A DNA stretch of 64,000 nt from Desulfotalea sp. (GCA_002733995.1 NVXR01000004.1:1-64000), one strand, 5' to 3'; numbered from the stretch's first letter, positions 17,133-26,780 are shown. Numbers and translations: made by a program. Notes: generated from the letters alone by a model not told the origin.

Positions 17133-18869
17133 ATGAGTTCAACAGAAGCTGTATTTGACTACTCTGATTTTATCAAGGAAGGCGATCATGCCAACAGTGA
17201 TTATCTCGGTGCGATTAAAATACTCGCCCAAAAAGATGCATCGCGCTTGCCAGAGACCCAGCAACAAATAGATGTTTTGTACGACTTACTCCTTGATGAA
17301 ATCACAAGTAATGAAAAAAATCCTTGTCAGGAAATCTCGTTTGGAACATCTGGCTGGCGTGGAATTTTGGGTAAAGATGTTTTTGTTAGATCGGTGGCCC
17401 AGGTAACGAGGGCAATCGTTGAGATGTATGAAGCCTTAGATGAAGACCCAACCCTCGCTCCACTGCTTGGTATAAAAAATTTGGGAGAGGCACAATCGCG
17501 TGGGTGTGTGCTCGGCTTTGACAACCGATTCGCAGGTAAATTGCTCGCCAATGTTGTCGCAGGCGTTTTAAGCAAAGCAGGAATAAAAGTGTACTATGCC
17601 GGGGAGTCTACAACAGGCGCTCTGTCAGCTGCGGTTCTTATTCATAAGAGTGCCTTCTCTATCAACCTTACCCCCTCTCATAACCCTCTTGATTATGGTG
17701 GTTATAAGTTTAATGCGGCGGATGGTGGCCCTGCGGCCGGCTCTGTGACTGAAAAAATCACTGCAAATGCGAGGCGTATAGTCCTAGCTGAAGCTGGTAA
17801 AGAAAGTTTGTGTGTCGGAGACAGCGTTCCCGTCCTTGAGAGAAAAGGTGTTGTGGCCATTGATGCATTAAGTAATTGGCAGACATTGGTCAAAAGAAAT
17901 GCGGATGTCCACGGACTGGATATTGATAAAATTCTTCAGTCTTTCTCCTCATGTGCTGATTTAACTGTTGTTGTCGATTGTGTTCACGGTGCAAGTCGTC
18001 TGCACCTGAAAACATTGTTAGGTGACTGTGCTCCACCTCGCCTGCAGCTACTTCGTGATAATACCGATGTTACCTTCGGTGGTGTCGCCCCTGAACCGTC
18101 TACTGTCAATCTGGCAGGTGTTGTCCAAATTTTAGAGGCAAGTGATAGCACCTTAAAACTTGGGGCAATTATTGACCCCGATGGTGATCGGATTCGTTTT
18201 ACAGACGGAGTCACTGAGATAGGCATGAATCAGTTTGGGGCCATGGCTTATCACTATCTCCATGAGTATAAGCAAAAAAAAGGCTTAGTTGCCAAGACTG
18301 TTGCAACCTCAAATCTAGCCAACAGTATAGCGGCACAGTTGGGGGAAGAAACATATGAACCCCGCGTTGGCTTTAAAAACTTCAAACCCGTAATAGGACA
18401 AGCTCTTGTTTTGTTTGAAGAATCAGATGGAATGTCTATCCTTGGTCATACTCCAGAAAAAGATGCCTACATCGGTTTGATCCTTGCCATCGACATGGTG
18501 CTTACCACTGGACTTAATCTGGGTGATTATCTGCAAAAAATCGAAGATGAGTTTGGGGCCTATTTCCCGGCAAGAGACGGCGTACAGGTAGCTGCTAGGG
18601 GTGAAGAACTGAACTCACTTCTGGCCCGTCTTGAAAAATATACTGCCGGAACCTCCATTATGGTGGGCAGTGAGGAAAAGAAAATTATTGATGTGATAAC
18701 CATCGATGGTCGAAAAATGATTTTAGAAGATGGCTCCTGGCTTATGATCCGGCCATCGGGGACTGAACCTAAGGTACGATTCTATGTTGAGTCGAGGACT
18801 AAAAAAGGCACAGCGCAACTTGTAGATGCCGCTCAAAGTATGCTGAAAGAGATAGGAGTATTAAAATAA
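17133..18869 (+). CDS. Phosphoglucomutase/phosphomannomutase (alpha-D-phosphohexomutase superfamily)
   Basis: A 578-aa, four-domain enzyme interconverting sugar 1- and 6-phosphates. The phosphoserine loop is NLTPSHNPLDYGG (S182; TPSHNP rather than TASHNP), the Mg loop DPDGDRIRF near 347, the sugar-binding loop FEESDGMSILGHTPEKDAY near 430, and the phosphate-binding C-terminal loop RPSGTEPKVRFYVES near 545. It has an N-terminal extension of ~65 residues before GTSGWRG. The GGAGG-like SD (GGAGGGCGAGTT) precedes ATG. Sugar specificity (glucose or mannose) cannot be fixed from motifs. Confidence 0.88.
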   Translation: MSSTEAVFDYSDFIKEGDHANSDYLGAIKILAQKDASRLPETQQQIDVLYDLLLDEITSNEKNPCQEISFGTSGWRGILGKDVFVRSVAQVTRAIVEMYEALDEDPTLAPLLGIKNLGEAQSRGCVLGFDNRFAGKLLANVVAGVLSKAGIKVYYAGESTTGALSAAVLIHKSAFSINLTPSHNPLDYGGYKFNAADGGPAAGSVTEKITANARRIVLAEAGKESLCVGDSVPVLERKGVVAIDALSNWQTLVKRNADVHGLDIDKILQSFSSCADLTVVVDCVHGASRLHLKTLLGDCAPPRLQLLRDNTDVTFGGVAPEPSTVNLAGVVQILEASDSTLKLGAIIDPDGDRIRFTDGVTEIGMNQFGAMAYHYLHEYKQKKGLVAKTVATSNLANSIAAQLGEETYEPRVGFKNFKPVIGQALVLFEESDGMSILGHTPEKDAYIGLILAIDMVLTTGLNLGDYLQKIEDEFGAYFPARDGVQVAARGEELNSLLARLEKYTAGTSIMVGSEEKKIIDVITIDGRKMILEDGSWLMIRPSGTEPKVRFYVESRTKKGTAQLVDAAQSMLKEIGVLK

Positions 18870-19002
18870 TTTGCGATACCACTATGTAGATGGTTTCTTC
18901 TGTAAATCTTGGACCATAGGTGGTTGCATTATTGTTAATGAAGTCTTATTGTCAGCCTTTAGTGAGAACTATCTATTATTACATTAAAAGCAGGAGAGTT
19001 GT

Positions 19003-19836
19003 ATGTGGGAATATACTGATAAGGTTCAACAACATTTTCTTGAACCTCAAAACGTGGGTGAAATCGAAAAAGCCAGTGGTACTGGAGATGTAGGATCTCT
19101 AGCCTGTGGTGATGCGTTAAAGCTTACGTTGGAAATAAATGCTGACGATATTATTACTGATGCAAAATTTAAAACTTTTGGTTGCGCCAGTGCTATTGCC
19201 TCCTCCTCCGTGCTTACAGAGATGGTAAAAGGCATGTCTGTGGATGAAGCCGCAAAGGTGACTAATGAGGATATAGCTGACGCCCTTGGGGGATTACCTA
19301 AGGAGAAAATGCATTGTTCTGTTATGGGTAGAGAGGCATTGGAAGCCGCTATTGCCGATTATAGAGGCCTGATATTACCCATGGCAGAAGGCAATGTGGT
19401 TTGCGAATGTTTTGGAGTAACCGATCTTGAAGTAATACGGACAATTAAGGAATCGGGACTGCGATCTGTTGAAGAAATTACCAATTTTACCAAGGCTGGC
19501 GGTGGTTGTGGCAAGTGTGAAGGTAAATTGCGTGAAATCTTACAGGAAACAATCAATGAAACAACGGACGCCCCCGTGTCAGTTAAACCAAAACGGATGA
19601 CGGCGTTACAAAAGATCAAAAAGATTGAAGAAGTTATCGAAAAAGAAATCAGACCAGGTCTTGTTAAAGACGGTGGCGATATCGAGCTTGTAGATGTTGA
19701 CGGTGATTTTGTAATTGTTTCGCTTCTAGGCGCTTGTAAGAGTTGCAATAAATCACAGACCACTATTAAAGAATATGTAGAAAAGAAGCTGCGTGAGCTT
19801 GTACTGGAAAGTTTGATAGTGGAGGAGGAAAATTAA
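19003..19836 (+). CDS. nifU: NifU iron-sulfur cluster scaffold
   Basis: A 277-aa, full three-domain NifU. The IscU-like N-terminal domain has the three cluster ligands (C35-G-D, C62 in FGCASAIASSS, C106 in KMHCSVMG). The central BFD-like [2Fe-2S] domain has VCECFG and GGGCGKCEG. The C-terminal NifU domain (~200-277) has LLGACKSCNKS. It assembles Fe-S clusters from sulfide supplied by NifS. The stop overlaps the nifS start by 1 nt (TAATG). A good SD (AGGAG, 6 nt before ATG) is present. No nitrogenase genes are near, so this is more likely general or anaerobic Fe-S biogenesis, as in many deltaproteobacteria. Confidence 0.92.
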   Translation: MWEYTDKVQQHFLEPQNVGEIEKASGTGDVGSLACGDALKLTLEINADDIITDAKFKTFGCASAIASSSVLTEMVKGMSVDEAAKVTNEDIADALGGLPKEKMHCSVMGREALEAAIADYRGLILPMAEGNVVCECFGVTDLEVIRTIKESGLRSVEEITNFTKAGGGCGKCEGKLREILQETINETTDAPVSVKPKRMTALQKIKKIEEVIEKEIRPGLVKDGGDIELVDVDGDFVIVSLLGACKSCNKSQTTIKEYVEKKLRELVLESLIVEEEN

Positions 19837-21017
19837 TGTCTTCTCTAAATGATACAGTTGTCTATATGGACAACAATGCAACCTCTATGGTTGCTAAAGA
19901 AGTTGTTGATTCTATGATGAAGTATTTCTCTGAATCCTATGGGAATCCTTCTAGCATGTATACCTTCGGTGGTGTAGTTGGGGAGGCGATTTCAAAAGCG
20001 CGCTCCCAGGTTGCCGACCTCCTCGGATGTACTCCAGATGAAATAACCTATACCAGTTGTGGTACTGAAAGCGATTCTACGGCTATACTCTCGGCCCTTC
20101 GTAGTTACCCTGAAAAACGACATGTTATCACTACCAGGGTAGAGCATCCTGCTGTTAAAAGCCTATGCGAGAATCTTGAGATAGCAACGGGCAGAAAATA
20201 CAGGGTCACCCGCTTGAAAGTTGACTCTGAAGGTATGCTTGATATGGCTGAGTATGAGGCCGCGTTAAGTGACGATACTGCCATTGTCAGTATTATGTGG
20301 GCCAATAACGAGACCGGCGTCATCTATCCTGTAGAGAAGATGGCACGCATGGCAAAGGAGAGAGGGATCCTCTTTCATACGGACGCCGTTCAGGCAGTTG
20401 GTAAAATCCCTATGTCTCTTAAAGATCTCGATATCGATTTTCTTTCACTTTCTGGCCATAAATTGCATGCCCCTAAAGGGGTTGGTGTCCTTTATATAAA
20501 AAAGGGAACCCTTTTTGTACCATTTGTAACCGGAGGTCACCAGGAGCGTGGGCGACGGGGTGGAACTGAAAATGTCGCGTCTCTTGTGGGATTGGGAACT
20601 GCCTGCGCGCTTGCAGCGGATAATCTGGCAGAAGAGAATGGACGCGTAAGAGATTTACGTGACCGACTCGAAGCAGGTTTGCTTAGCTCTATTCCCGAAG
20701 CCATATTGAATGGTCACAAAACTTCGAGATTGCCCAACACCACAAATATTAGTTTCAAGTATGTGGAGGGTGAGGCTATTCTGTTGCATATGAACAGGTA
20801 TAATATTTGTGCCTCCTCCGGGTCCGCGTGTACTTCAGGTTCCCTTGAACCATCCCATGTCCTTCGGGCAATGGGCGTACCTTTTACTGCGGCTCACGGC
20901 TCTATTCGCTTTTCTCTTAGTGTCTATAATACAGAAGAAGAAGTAGATTTTGTATTAGAAAAGATGCCAGCGATTATTGAATCTTTGAGGAAAATGTCTC
21001 CTTTCTGGAAGGAATAA
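19836..21017 (+). CDS. nifS: NifS cysteine desulfurase
   Basis: A 393-aa PLP enzyme that converts cysteine to alanine and a persulfide for NifU. N-terminal VYMDNNATSMVAKEVVDSM, the PLP lysine in LSLSGHKLHAPKGVG (~215), and the catalytic Cys loop CASSGSACTSGSLEPSHVL (~325) are visible. The class I (NifS/IscS) loop is present. GGAGGAGG precedes the start at the overlapping nifU stop. The operon ends at a strong terminator at 21061. Confidence 0.93.
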   Translation: MSSLNDTVVYMDNNATSMVAKEVVDSMMKYFSESYGNPSSMYTFGGVVGEAISKARSQVADLLGCTPDEITYTSCGTESDSTAILSALRSYPEKRHVITTRVEHPAVKSLCENLEIATGRKYRVTRLKVDSEGMLDMAEYEAALSDDTAIVSIMWANNETGVIYPVEKMARMAKERGILFHTDAVQAVGKIPMSLKDLDIDFLSLSGHKLHAPKGVGVLYIKKGTLFVPFVTGGHQERGRRGGTENVASLVGLGTACALAADNLAEENGRVRDLRDRLEAGLLSSIPEAILNGHKTSRLPNTTNISFKYVEGEAILLHMNRYNICASSGSACTSGSLEPSHVLRAMGVPFTAAHGSIRFSLSVYNTEEEVDFVLEKMPAIIESLRKMSPFWKE

Positions 21018-21060
21018 TATGCATTAGAATACATACGGTTGTACCCCCAATGTGTTCAGT

Positions 21061-21102
21061 AAGGCTACTGGTTGACAAGTATTGCAGCGAGTAGCCTTTT
21101 TT
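21061..21102 (+). terminator. Rho-independent terminator of nifU-nifS
   Basis: Stem AAGGCTACT (21061-21069) pairs perfectly with AGTAGCCTT (21090-21098), with a 20-nt loop, followed by a T-run (TTTTTTG). It lies 43 bp after the nifS stop. Confidence 0.75.
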
Positions 21103-21119
21103 GTTGCCGGCAATGCCTT

Positions 21120-21196
21120 TTAGCACAAAATATGCTGGTTAAAAAGACTGTAAACGTGAGTTATCCAAAGTCTTTTTAGATGTTTACTTGTGCTAA
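21120..21196 (+). promoter_or_regulatory. Region with crossing inverted repeats upstream of the pilB-like gene
   Basis: TTAGCACAA (21120-21128) pairs with TTGTGCTAA (21188-21196). GTAAAC (21150-21155) pairs with GTTTAC (21182-21187) and nests inside it. AAAAAGACT (21141-21149) pairs with AGTCTTTTT (21169-21177) and crosses the GTAAAC pair. The two structures cannot both form as simple stems, so they are alternatives or a pseudoknot. GTGCTAA recurs at ~21209. The block is ~80 nt before the pilB-like start and could be a leader switch or protein operator. Role inferred only. Confidence 0.35.
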
Positions 21197-21274
21197 TAAG
21201 TTTATACGTGCTAACATATGATGTCGTTTTTATAGTTTTAACCTTTCTTATAATTTATCTTGGCGGAAATCTTT

Positions 21275-23524
21275 ATGGTAACACGCAGTTCATCTACCTC
21301 ACGTAAATCCACGATCAAGAGGACTGTTAAAGATCAGTCCGGAGCCGGTAAGTTAAAGATTGGCGAGCTTTTAAGTAAGGCCGGATATATCACTCCGACG
21401 CAGCTTGAAACCGGTAAAAAACTGTTGAAAAAAAATGGTGGCAGGTTGGGTGCCATTTTAAGGCAGCTTGAATTTATAGATGAGAATACCATCTTTAAGT
21501 TTTTAACCAGGCAACATAATTATCATGCTGCTGTCATTCGTGATGAACCACCTTCAAAGGATGCCCTCGCTGTTTTATCGTACGACCAAGTAAAAGAGTA
21601 CATGGCTTTTCCTTTACGCATGGCTGGAAATACCTTGCAGATTACCATGTCTGAGCCCTCAAACGACATGGCAATTGAGGCCTTGCAGGATCTGGCGGGG
21701 AAAGAATTGGTAGTATGTGTTTCTACAGAAAAAGATATCGTTGAAGCGTACCAGAAGTACTACAAAATAAGCGATGCAGAAGCGGCAACATTTCTAGGCT
21801 CAAAAGAAGAGGCCGAAGAGGAAGAGCTTGAGATTACTCAAGTTGATGATTTTGGTTCCATCGTTGCCGAGGCGGCAGATGATTTTGAGATCGAATCGGA
21901 TGATGCGGATGAAGGTATGGATAAATTCGCCGCCTCAGACGCGCCTATTATAAAGCTTGTTAACGGTATTCTGTTAAAAGCCGTACAAGACGGGGTTTCA
22001 GATATTCATATTGAACCCTATGAAAAAACGATGCAGGTACGTTATCGTAAAGATGGTTCGCTCTTTAAGTCTATGAATCTGCCCCTTACGATCAAAAATG
22101 CTCTTGTTGCCAGGATTAAAATTCTTTCTGGTCTTGATATTACCGAGAGACGAGTACCGCAGGATGGTCGTATTAAGATGAAAATGGGGCGTAATCGCTC
22201 TGTGGATTTTCGAGTCTCGTCTCTTCCTACATTGTTTGGTGAGTCGGTTGTCCTTCGTATTCTTGACAAATCATCTTTGAACGTCGATTTGACAAAACTT
22301 GGATTTGAGCAAAGTACCTTTGATATGCTCAGAAGGTGTCTTGCAAAACCCCAGGGCCTGCTCCTGGTCACCGGACCTACTGGCTCCGGGAAAACGGTAA
22401 CCTTGTATTCCGCTCTTAACTCCATGAATAGTGAGGATATTAAAATTCTCACCGCCGAAGATCCTGTGGAATTTAACTTTAAAGGTATTAATCAGGTTAA
22501 TGTTCATCAGGAAGTAGGAATGACATTTTCCGCGGCATTGAAGGCGTTTCTTCGTCAGGATCCAGACATAATAATGGTGGGTGAAATTCGTGACATAGAG
22601 ACGGCTGAAATTGCGATTAAGGCCGCTATGACGGGCCATCTTGTTTTCTCTACCCTACATACAAACGACAGTCCGGCAACCATTGGTCGTCTCGTGGATA
22701 TTGGTATTCCACCATACATGCTCGCATCTTCCGTAACTATGGTGTTGTCCCAGCGTCTCGGTAGAAGACTTTGTCCCCATTGTAAGAAGATTGTCCACTA
22801 CGAGAAGGAAGAACTGCTCGATGCCGGTTTTAGAGAAGATGAATTGGATGAGTTGTCAATCTATGGACCTACTGGTTGTTCAGAATGTAATGGACTGGGA
22901 TACAAAGGTCGCTTGGGTTTCTTTGAGCTTATGGAGATCACCGATGAAGTTGGTAAAGCAATCAACGCTGAGGTACCTGAAGATCAACTGCGTAAAATTG
23001 CTACCCAGGAAGGGATGACCCCCTTGCGCGAAGCGGCGCTTCAAAAAGTACGAGTTGGTGACACGAGTATTGAAGAGGCCTTGAGGAGAACGGTTGTCCA
23101 TAAAGAAAGCCTGCCTTCCTACATGGTTAACCCCGATGTAGAAAAGTATGAAGATGGCGATATGATTATTCGTGAAGGCAACAATGATATCGATTTTTTC
23201 AAACTTATCAGGGGATCTCTGACCGTTATTAAAGGTGGGAAAAAAATTGCTGAACTCACCGAGCCCGGCGAGTATTTTGGGGAGATGGCTTCCATTACAG
23301 GCGAACAGCGAACCGCCTCTATTGTAGCCCAGGGGAGGACGAGTGTAAAACGTTACCCCGGAGACAAACTCGAAGAAATAATCGAAAAATATCATGATGT
23401 ATCCCGGCATATCTTTAAAACAGTTACGACAAGACTGCAGACTGCAAATATGATCAACGTAAAACTTGCTGCATGTCTTAAGGCCCAGAACGGACCGAAA
23501 AGACCGCCAAGAAACAGACAATAA
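21275..23524 (+). CDS. GspE/PilB-type secretion ATPase with C-terminal cNMP-binding domain
   Basis: A ~749-aa ATPase of the type II secretion/type IV pilus group. Residues ~25-170 form an MshEN/T2SSE_N region (KIGELLSKAGYITPTQLETG). The ATPase core has Walker A GPTGSGKT near 367-374, the Asp box (EIRDIETAEIAIKAAMTGHL) and GHLVFSTLHTNDSP. A four-Cys zinc motif CPHCK...CSECNG follows near 500. Residues ~620-730 are a cNMP-binding domain with GEYFGEMASITGEQRTASI, keeping the Glu and Arg that bind the cyclic nucleotide. This fusion suggests control by a cyclic nucleotide. No other T2SS or pilus genes are adjacent. ATG 21275 is preferred over TTG 21260. Confidence 0.85.
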   Translation: MVTRSSSTSRKSTIKRTVKDQSGAGKLKIGELLSKAGYITPTQLETGKKLLKKNGGRLGAILRQLEFIDENTIFKFLTRQHNYHAAVIRDEPPSKDALAVLSYDQVKEYMAFPLRMAGNTLQITMSEPSNDMAIEALQDLAGKELVVCVSTEKDIVEAYQKYYKISDAEAATFLGSKEEAEEEELEITQVDDFGSIVAEAADDFEIESDDADEGMDKFAASDAPIIKLVNGILLKAVQDGVSDIHIEPYEKTMQVRYRKDGSLFKSMNLPLTIKNALVARIKILSGLDITERRVPQDGRIKMKMGRNRSVDFRVSSLPTLFGESVVLRILDKSSLNVDLTKLGFEQSTFDMLRRCLAKPQGLLLVTGPTGSGKTVTLYSALNSMNSEDIKILTAEDPVEFNFKGINQVNVHQEVGMTFSAALKAFLRQDPDIIMVGEIRDIETAEIAIKAAMTGHLVFSTLHTNDSPATIGRLVDIGIPPYMLASSVTMVLSQRLGRRLCPHCKKIVHYEKEELLDAGFREDELDELSIYGPTGCSECNGLGYKGRLGFFELMEITDEVGKAINAEVPEDQLRKIATQEGMTPLREAALQKVRVGDTSIEEALRRTVVHKESLPSYMVNPDVEKYEDGDMIIREGNNDIDFFKLIRGSLTVIKGGKKIAELTEPGEYFGEMASITGEQRTASIVAQGRTSVKRYPGDKLEEIIEKYHDVSRHIFKTVTTRLQTANMINVKLAACLKAQNGPKRPPRNRQ

Positions 23525-23538
23525 TCACGGGCAGGTAA

Positions 23539-24498
23539 ATGATTAAGAGTAATAATGTTGTCGATGTAATTGTTGTCGTTGACGGGCGGCCTGGCCATGA
23601 AAAACAGTCATTTGGTATCATCCAGGCACTCGCAAATAGTGTAGATGTAAATTCGATTGTTATCGATATTTCAAAAAGGAAGTTTCCTGCACAGTTTAAA
23701 AGCTATTTTGATTTTCTGTTTTCACTATCTCCAACTGATATTTCCTTACCCGAGAAGGCTGATATTGTTATAGGTACGGGTACTCGAACCCATACGACAG
23801 TCTTGAATATAAAAAAACATTTCCATATCCCAGCGATAACCTGCATGACACCGGGTAGACATCTACGCAGATATTTTGATATCTGCTTTGTACCTGAACA
23901 TGACGGATGTTTGCCGCAAGAGAATTACTTTTTTACCTGTGGGGCACCCAATAATTGTGTTAACAAGAAACAACATCGTAAGGATAAGGGGCTTATTTTG
24001 TTGGGGGGTATGGATGAAAAAAGTCATGTTTGGGATTCAAAAGATATCGAGGGGAAAATCCAAAGTATCATTGATCGAGAAAAAGATAAACAGTGGACTA
24101 TCTCTTCCTCTCCTCGCACCCCTGAAGCCACTGTTTTGGCCCTAAGAGAAATCGCTAATGGTACAGACAATACACTGTTTTTTGATTATAAAGACACCCA
24201 CAAGGGATGGATTGAAGAACAGTACGATCAATGCTCAAGCGTGTGGGTGACTACTGATTCAATTTCCATGGTATACGAAGCCTTGTCGTCAGGGTGCCAG
24301 GTTAATGTGATTCAGATGTCCTGGAAAGACTGTAATGGTAAATTTAAAAGAAATGAAGATTTACTGATAGGAAAAAAATTAGTCACACCATTCTCTTCTT
24401 GGGCAAACGGAACTGAGGAGATAAATGTGCTATCTCAACTTAACGAAGCACAGAGATGTGCTGATTATATAAGACAAACATGCTGGTCCAAAAATTAA
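23539..24498 (+). CDS. ELM1/GtrOC1-family putative glycosyltransferase
   Basis: A 319-aa protein of the family once called DUF1022 (mitochondrial fission ELM1-like). Key segments are VVVDGRPGHEKQSFGIIQAL at the N-terminus, ADIVIGTGTRTHTTVL, ITCMTPGRHLRRYFDICFVP, and a C-terminal SVWVTTDSISMVYEALSSG, the nucleotide-sugar-binding-like end. Bacterial members are found in LPS gene clusters and are proposed GT-B glycosyltransferases. The 3' end overlaps the tandem GT4 gene by 19 nt, supporting a joint role in LPS or surface glycan assembly. Confidence 0.8.
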   Translation: MIKSNNVVDVIVVVDGRPGHEKQSFGIIQALANSVDVNSIVIDISKRKFPAQFKSYFDFLFSLSPTDISLPEKADIVIGTGTRTHTTVLNIKKHFHIPAITCMTPGRHLRRYFDICFVPEHDGCLPQENYFFTCGAPNNCVNKKQHRKDKGLILLGGMDEKSHVWDSKDIEGKIQSIIDREKDKQWTISSSPRTPEATVLALREIANGTDNTLFFDYKDTHKGWIEEQYDQCSSVWVTTDSISMVYEALSSGCQVNVIQMSWKDCNGKFKRNEDLLIGKKLVTPFSSWANGTEEINVLSQLNEAQRCADYIRQTCWSKN

Positions 24499-26780
24499 CA
24501 GTTGTACAACTACTTCCTGAACTTGAAGAGGGTGGAGTTGAAGGTGAAACAGTTGATCTCGCAATCTATCTTGCCCGCAATGGTCACAGGTCTATCGTTA
24601 TATCCGGAGGCGGGCGTCTGGTTAAGCAATTGGAGGAAGCCGGTTGTATCCACGTTCAGTGGGACTATATTGGCGAAAAGAGCTTTCGCTGCCTGCAATA
24701 TATCCTCAAGCTTAAAAAATTCCTTATTGAAGAAAAGGTGGATGTCCTTCACCTGCGATCCAGGTTACCTGCCTGGATCGGCTATCTCTCATGGAAACTA
24801 ATTCCTGAGGATCAGAGACCTTCACTCTTCACCACATTTCATGGCTTTTATTCTGTAAACTCATATTCTTGTATTATGACAAAAGGCCAGGGTGTCGTCG
24901 CCGTTTCAGAGACGATACGTGAGCATATTCAAGACAACTACAAAGTCGATCCACGTAAGATAAAACTCATTCATGGTGGCTTTGACTCCAATAAGTTTTC
25001 CCCTCAATCTGTTGATACTGCTCGCGTAGAGAAACTCCGCCAGCAGTGGCTCACGCAGCACGCCGGTAAACCTGTTATTGTTTTGCCGGGGCGCCTTACC
25101 CTGTGGAAGGGCCAGGACGTGCTGATTGACGCACTAGCTAGGCTGAGTAAACATGATTTTGTCTGTCTTCTGGTTGGCGACAGAGAAGAAAACGCTTCTT
25201 TTACTAAAAAACTCAGGGAGCGCATCAGTTCTCTCCGGCTACACAATAAGGTGCTGCTTGTTGGCCATTGCAGTGATATGCCAGCGGCACTTCTGCTTGC
25301 CGATGTTGTTGTTTCCGCATCGTCTACCCAACCGGAGGCATTTGGAAAAGTAGCCATCGAGGCAATGGCCATGGGCAAACCTGTTATCGCTACTTCACAT
25401 GGTGGCAGTCTTGAGACCGTGATTGATGGAAAAACCGGCTGGCTCATTCCGCCGCTTAATCCTGAAGCCCTGGCTGATGCGCTTGCTGAAGCCCTCGATT
25501 CTCCCGAGAAATGTGTCAAGTTGGGGCAGGATGGACGTTTGCGTGTCCTCAAATATTTTACTGCAAAGATAATGTGTGAGAAGACAATCTCACTCTATTT
25601 AGAGTTGCACGCTGAAAAGAAGCAAACTGGTCAGAAGAGAATTTCTGTTATGCAACTTTTACCTGAGCTTAATAGCGGTGGAGTTGAGCGTGGCACCCTA
25701 GAAATGGGGCGTCATTTAGTACAAAACAAACATAGTTCTATTGTCGTATCGGGTGGTGGACGACTCGTTGAGCAGCTGGAGAGCGAGGGGAGTCTGCACG
25801 TGAATAAATCCATTGGCTCTAAAACCCCACTCGCCCTTTTACACATCTGGCCCATGCGAAGATTAATGAAGGCGCATCATATTGATATTCTCCACCTTCG
25901 TTCTCGAATGCCCGCTTGGGTGGGCTATATCGCCTGGTTATCCATTCCCAAAAAGAAAAGACCTTTGCTGATCACTACTTTTCACGGATTTTACTCGGTA
26001 AACGCCTACAGTGAAATCATGACTAAAGGTGAAGGCGTTATAGCTGTTTCTAATAGTATAAAAAAACATATTAACGATAACTATAATAGATCAAAAGACG
26101 TGCGTCTGGTCTTTCGTGGTGTGGAAATTGACTCATTCACTCCATCCAGGGTGAGTGACGAACGCGTTGAAAAGTTACGTACAGCATGGGGGGTAAATAA
26201 TGACCAACCTATAATCATGCTTCCTGGGCGTTTGACTCGTTTAAAGGGCCAGGAGATATTTCTAAAAAGTTTGCTGTCTGTCCGCACCCGAGGTTATGTT
26301 GCTATACTTGTTGGCGATACAGAGGATAACCCTGGTTACACAGCGGAGTTAATGGCAGTTATCAGGTCTAACGATTTGCAAGATTTTGTGAAAATGGTTG
26401 GTCATTGTAGCGATATGCCTGCAGCCTTTAAGATTGCCGATATCGTCTTGTCCACCTCGTCACTTGAGCCAGAGGCTTTTGGGCGAACAACTGTTGAAGC
26501 TATGGCCATGGGCTGCCCTGTTATCGTTACAGGGCATGGTGGCAGCCTGGAGACCGTCATCCCCGGGGATAACGGCTGGATAGTTAAACCGTCGAATATA
26601 CAAGAACTTGCTGCGGCAATAGACGAAGCGCTCAACACCCCCCAGAAACGCTTGAAAGAAATTGGTGAGAACAATCAAAAACGGGTCATGGAAAACTTCA
26701 CAGCTAGTGCAATGTGTGAACAGACATTTTCGTTTTATCAGGAGCTGCTGGAGAGACAAGCTGTTTCTTTAAAGAAGTAG
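24480..26780 (+). CDS. Two tandem GT4 glycosyltransferases fused in one protein
   Basis: A 766-aa protein formed by two copies of a ~375-aa GT-B glycosyltransferase. Copy 1 (~1-380) starts VVQLLPELEEGGVEGETVDL and copy 2 (~385-766) starts VMQLLPELNSGGVERGTLEM. Matching motifs follow in both: VLHLRSRLPAWIGY / ILHLRSRMPAWVGY, FTTFHGFYSVNSYS / ITTFHGFYSVNAYS, and the donor-site E-x7-E (PEAFGKVAIEAMAMG near 285, PEAFGRTTVEAMAMG near 663). In copy 1 the VERGTLE acceptor-loop motif is VEGETVD, so its specificity may have changed. Probably LPS core or surface glycan synthesis; donor and acceptor unknown. Overlaps the ELM1-like gene at its 5' end. Confidence 0.85.
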   Translation: MLVQKLTVVQLLPELEEGGVEGETVDLAIYLARNGHRSIVISGGGRLVKQLEEAGCIHVQWDYIGEKSFRCLQYILKLKKFLIEEKVDVLHLRSRLPAWIGYLSWKLIPEDQRPSLFTTFHGFYSVNSYSCIMTKGQGVVAVSETIREHIQDNYKVDPRKIKLIHGGFDSNKFSPQSVDTARVEKLRQQWLTQHAGKPVIVLPGRLTLWKGQDVLIDALARLSKHDFVCLLVGDREENASFTKKLRERISSLRLHNKVLLVGHCSDMPAALLLADVVVSASSTQPEAFGKVAIEAMAMGKPVIATSHGGSLETVIDGKTGWLIPPLNPEALADALAEALDSPEKCVKLGQDGRLRVLKYFTAKIMCEKTISLYLELHAEKKQTGQKRISVMQLLPELNSGGVERGTLEMGRHLVQNKHSSIVVSGGGRLVEQLESEGSLHVNKSIGSKTPLALLHIWPMRRLMKAHHIDILHLRSRMPAWVGYIAWLSIPKKKRPLLITTFHGFYSVNAYSEIMTKGEGVIAVSNSIKKHINDNYNRSKDVRLVFRGVEIDSFTPSRVSDERVEKLRTAWGVNNDQPIIMLPGRLTRLKGQEIFLKSLLSVRTRGYVAILVGDTEDNPGYTAELMAVIRSNDLQDFVKMVGHCSDMPAAFKIADIVLSTSSLEPEAFGRTTVEAMAMGCPVIVTGHGGSLETVIPGDNGWIVKPSNIQELAAAIDEALNTPQKRLKEIGENNQKRVMENFTASAMCEQTFSFYQELLERQAVSLKK

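Noticed and set aside
18880..18931. ACCACTATG / CATAGGTGGT inverted repeat before nifU
   Set aside because: Short arms with a bulge and no T-run; not convincing as a terminator or operator.
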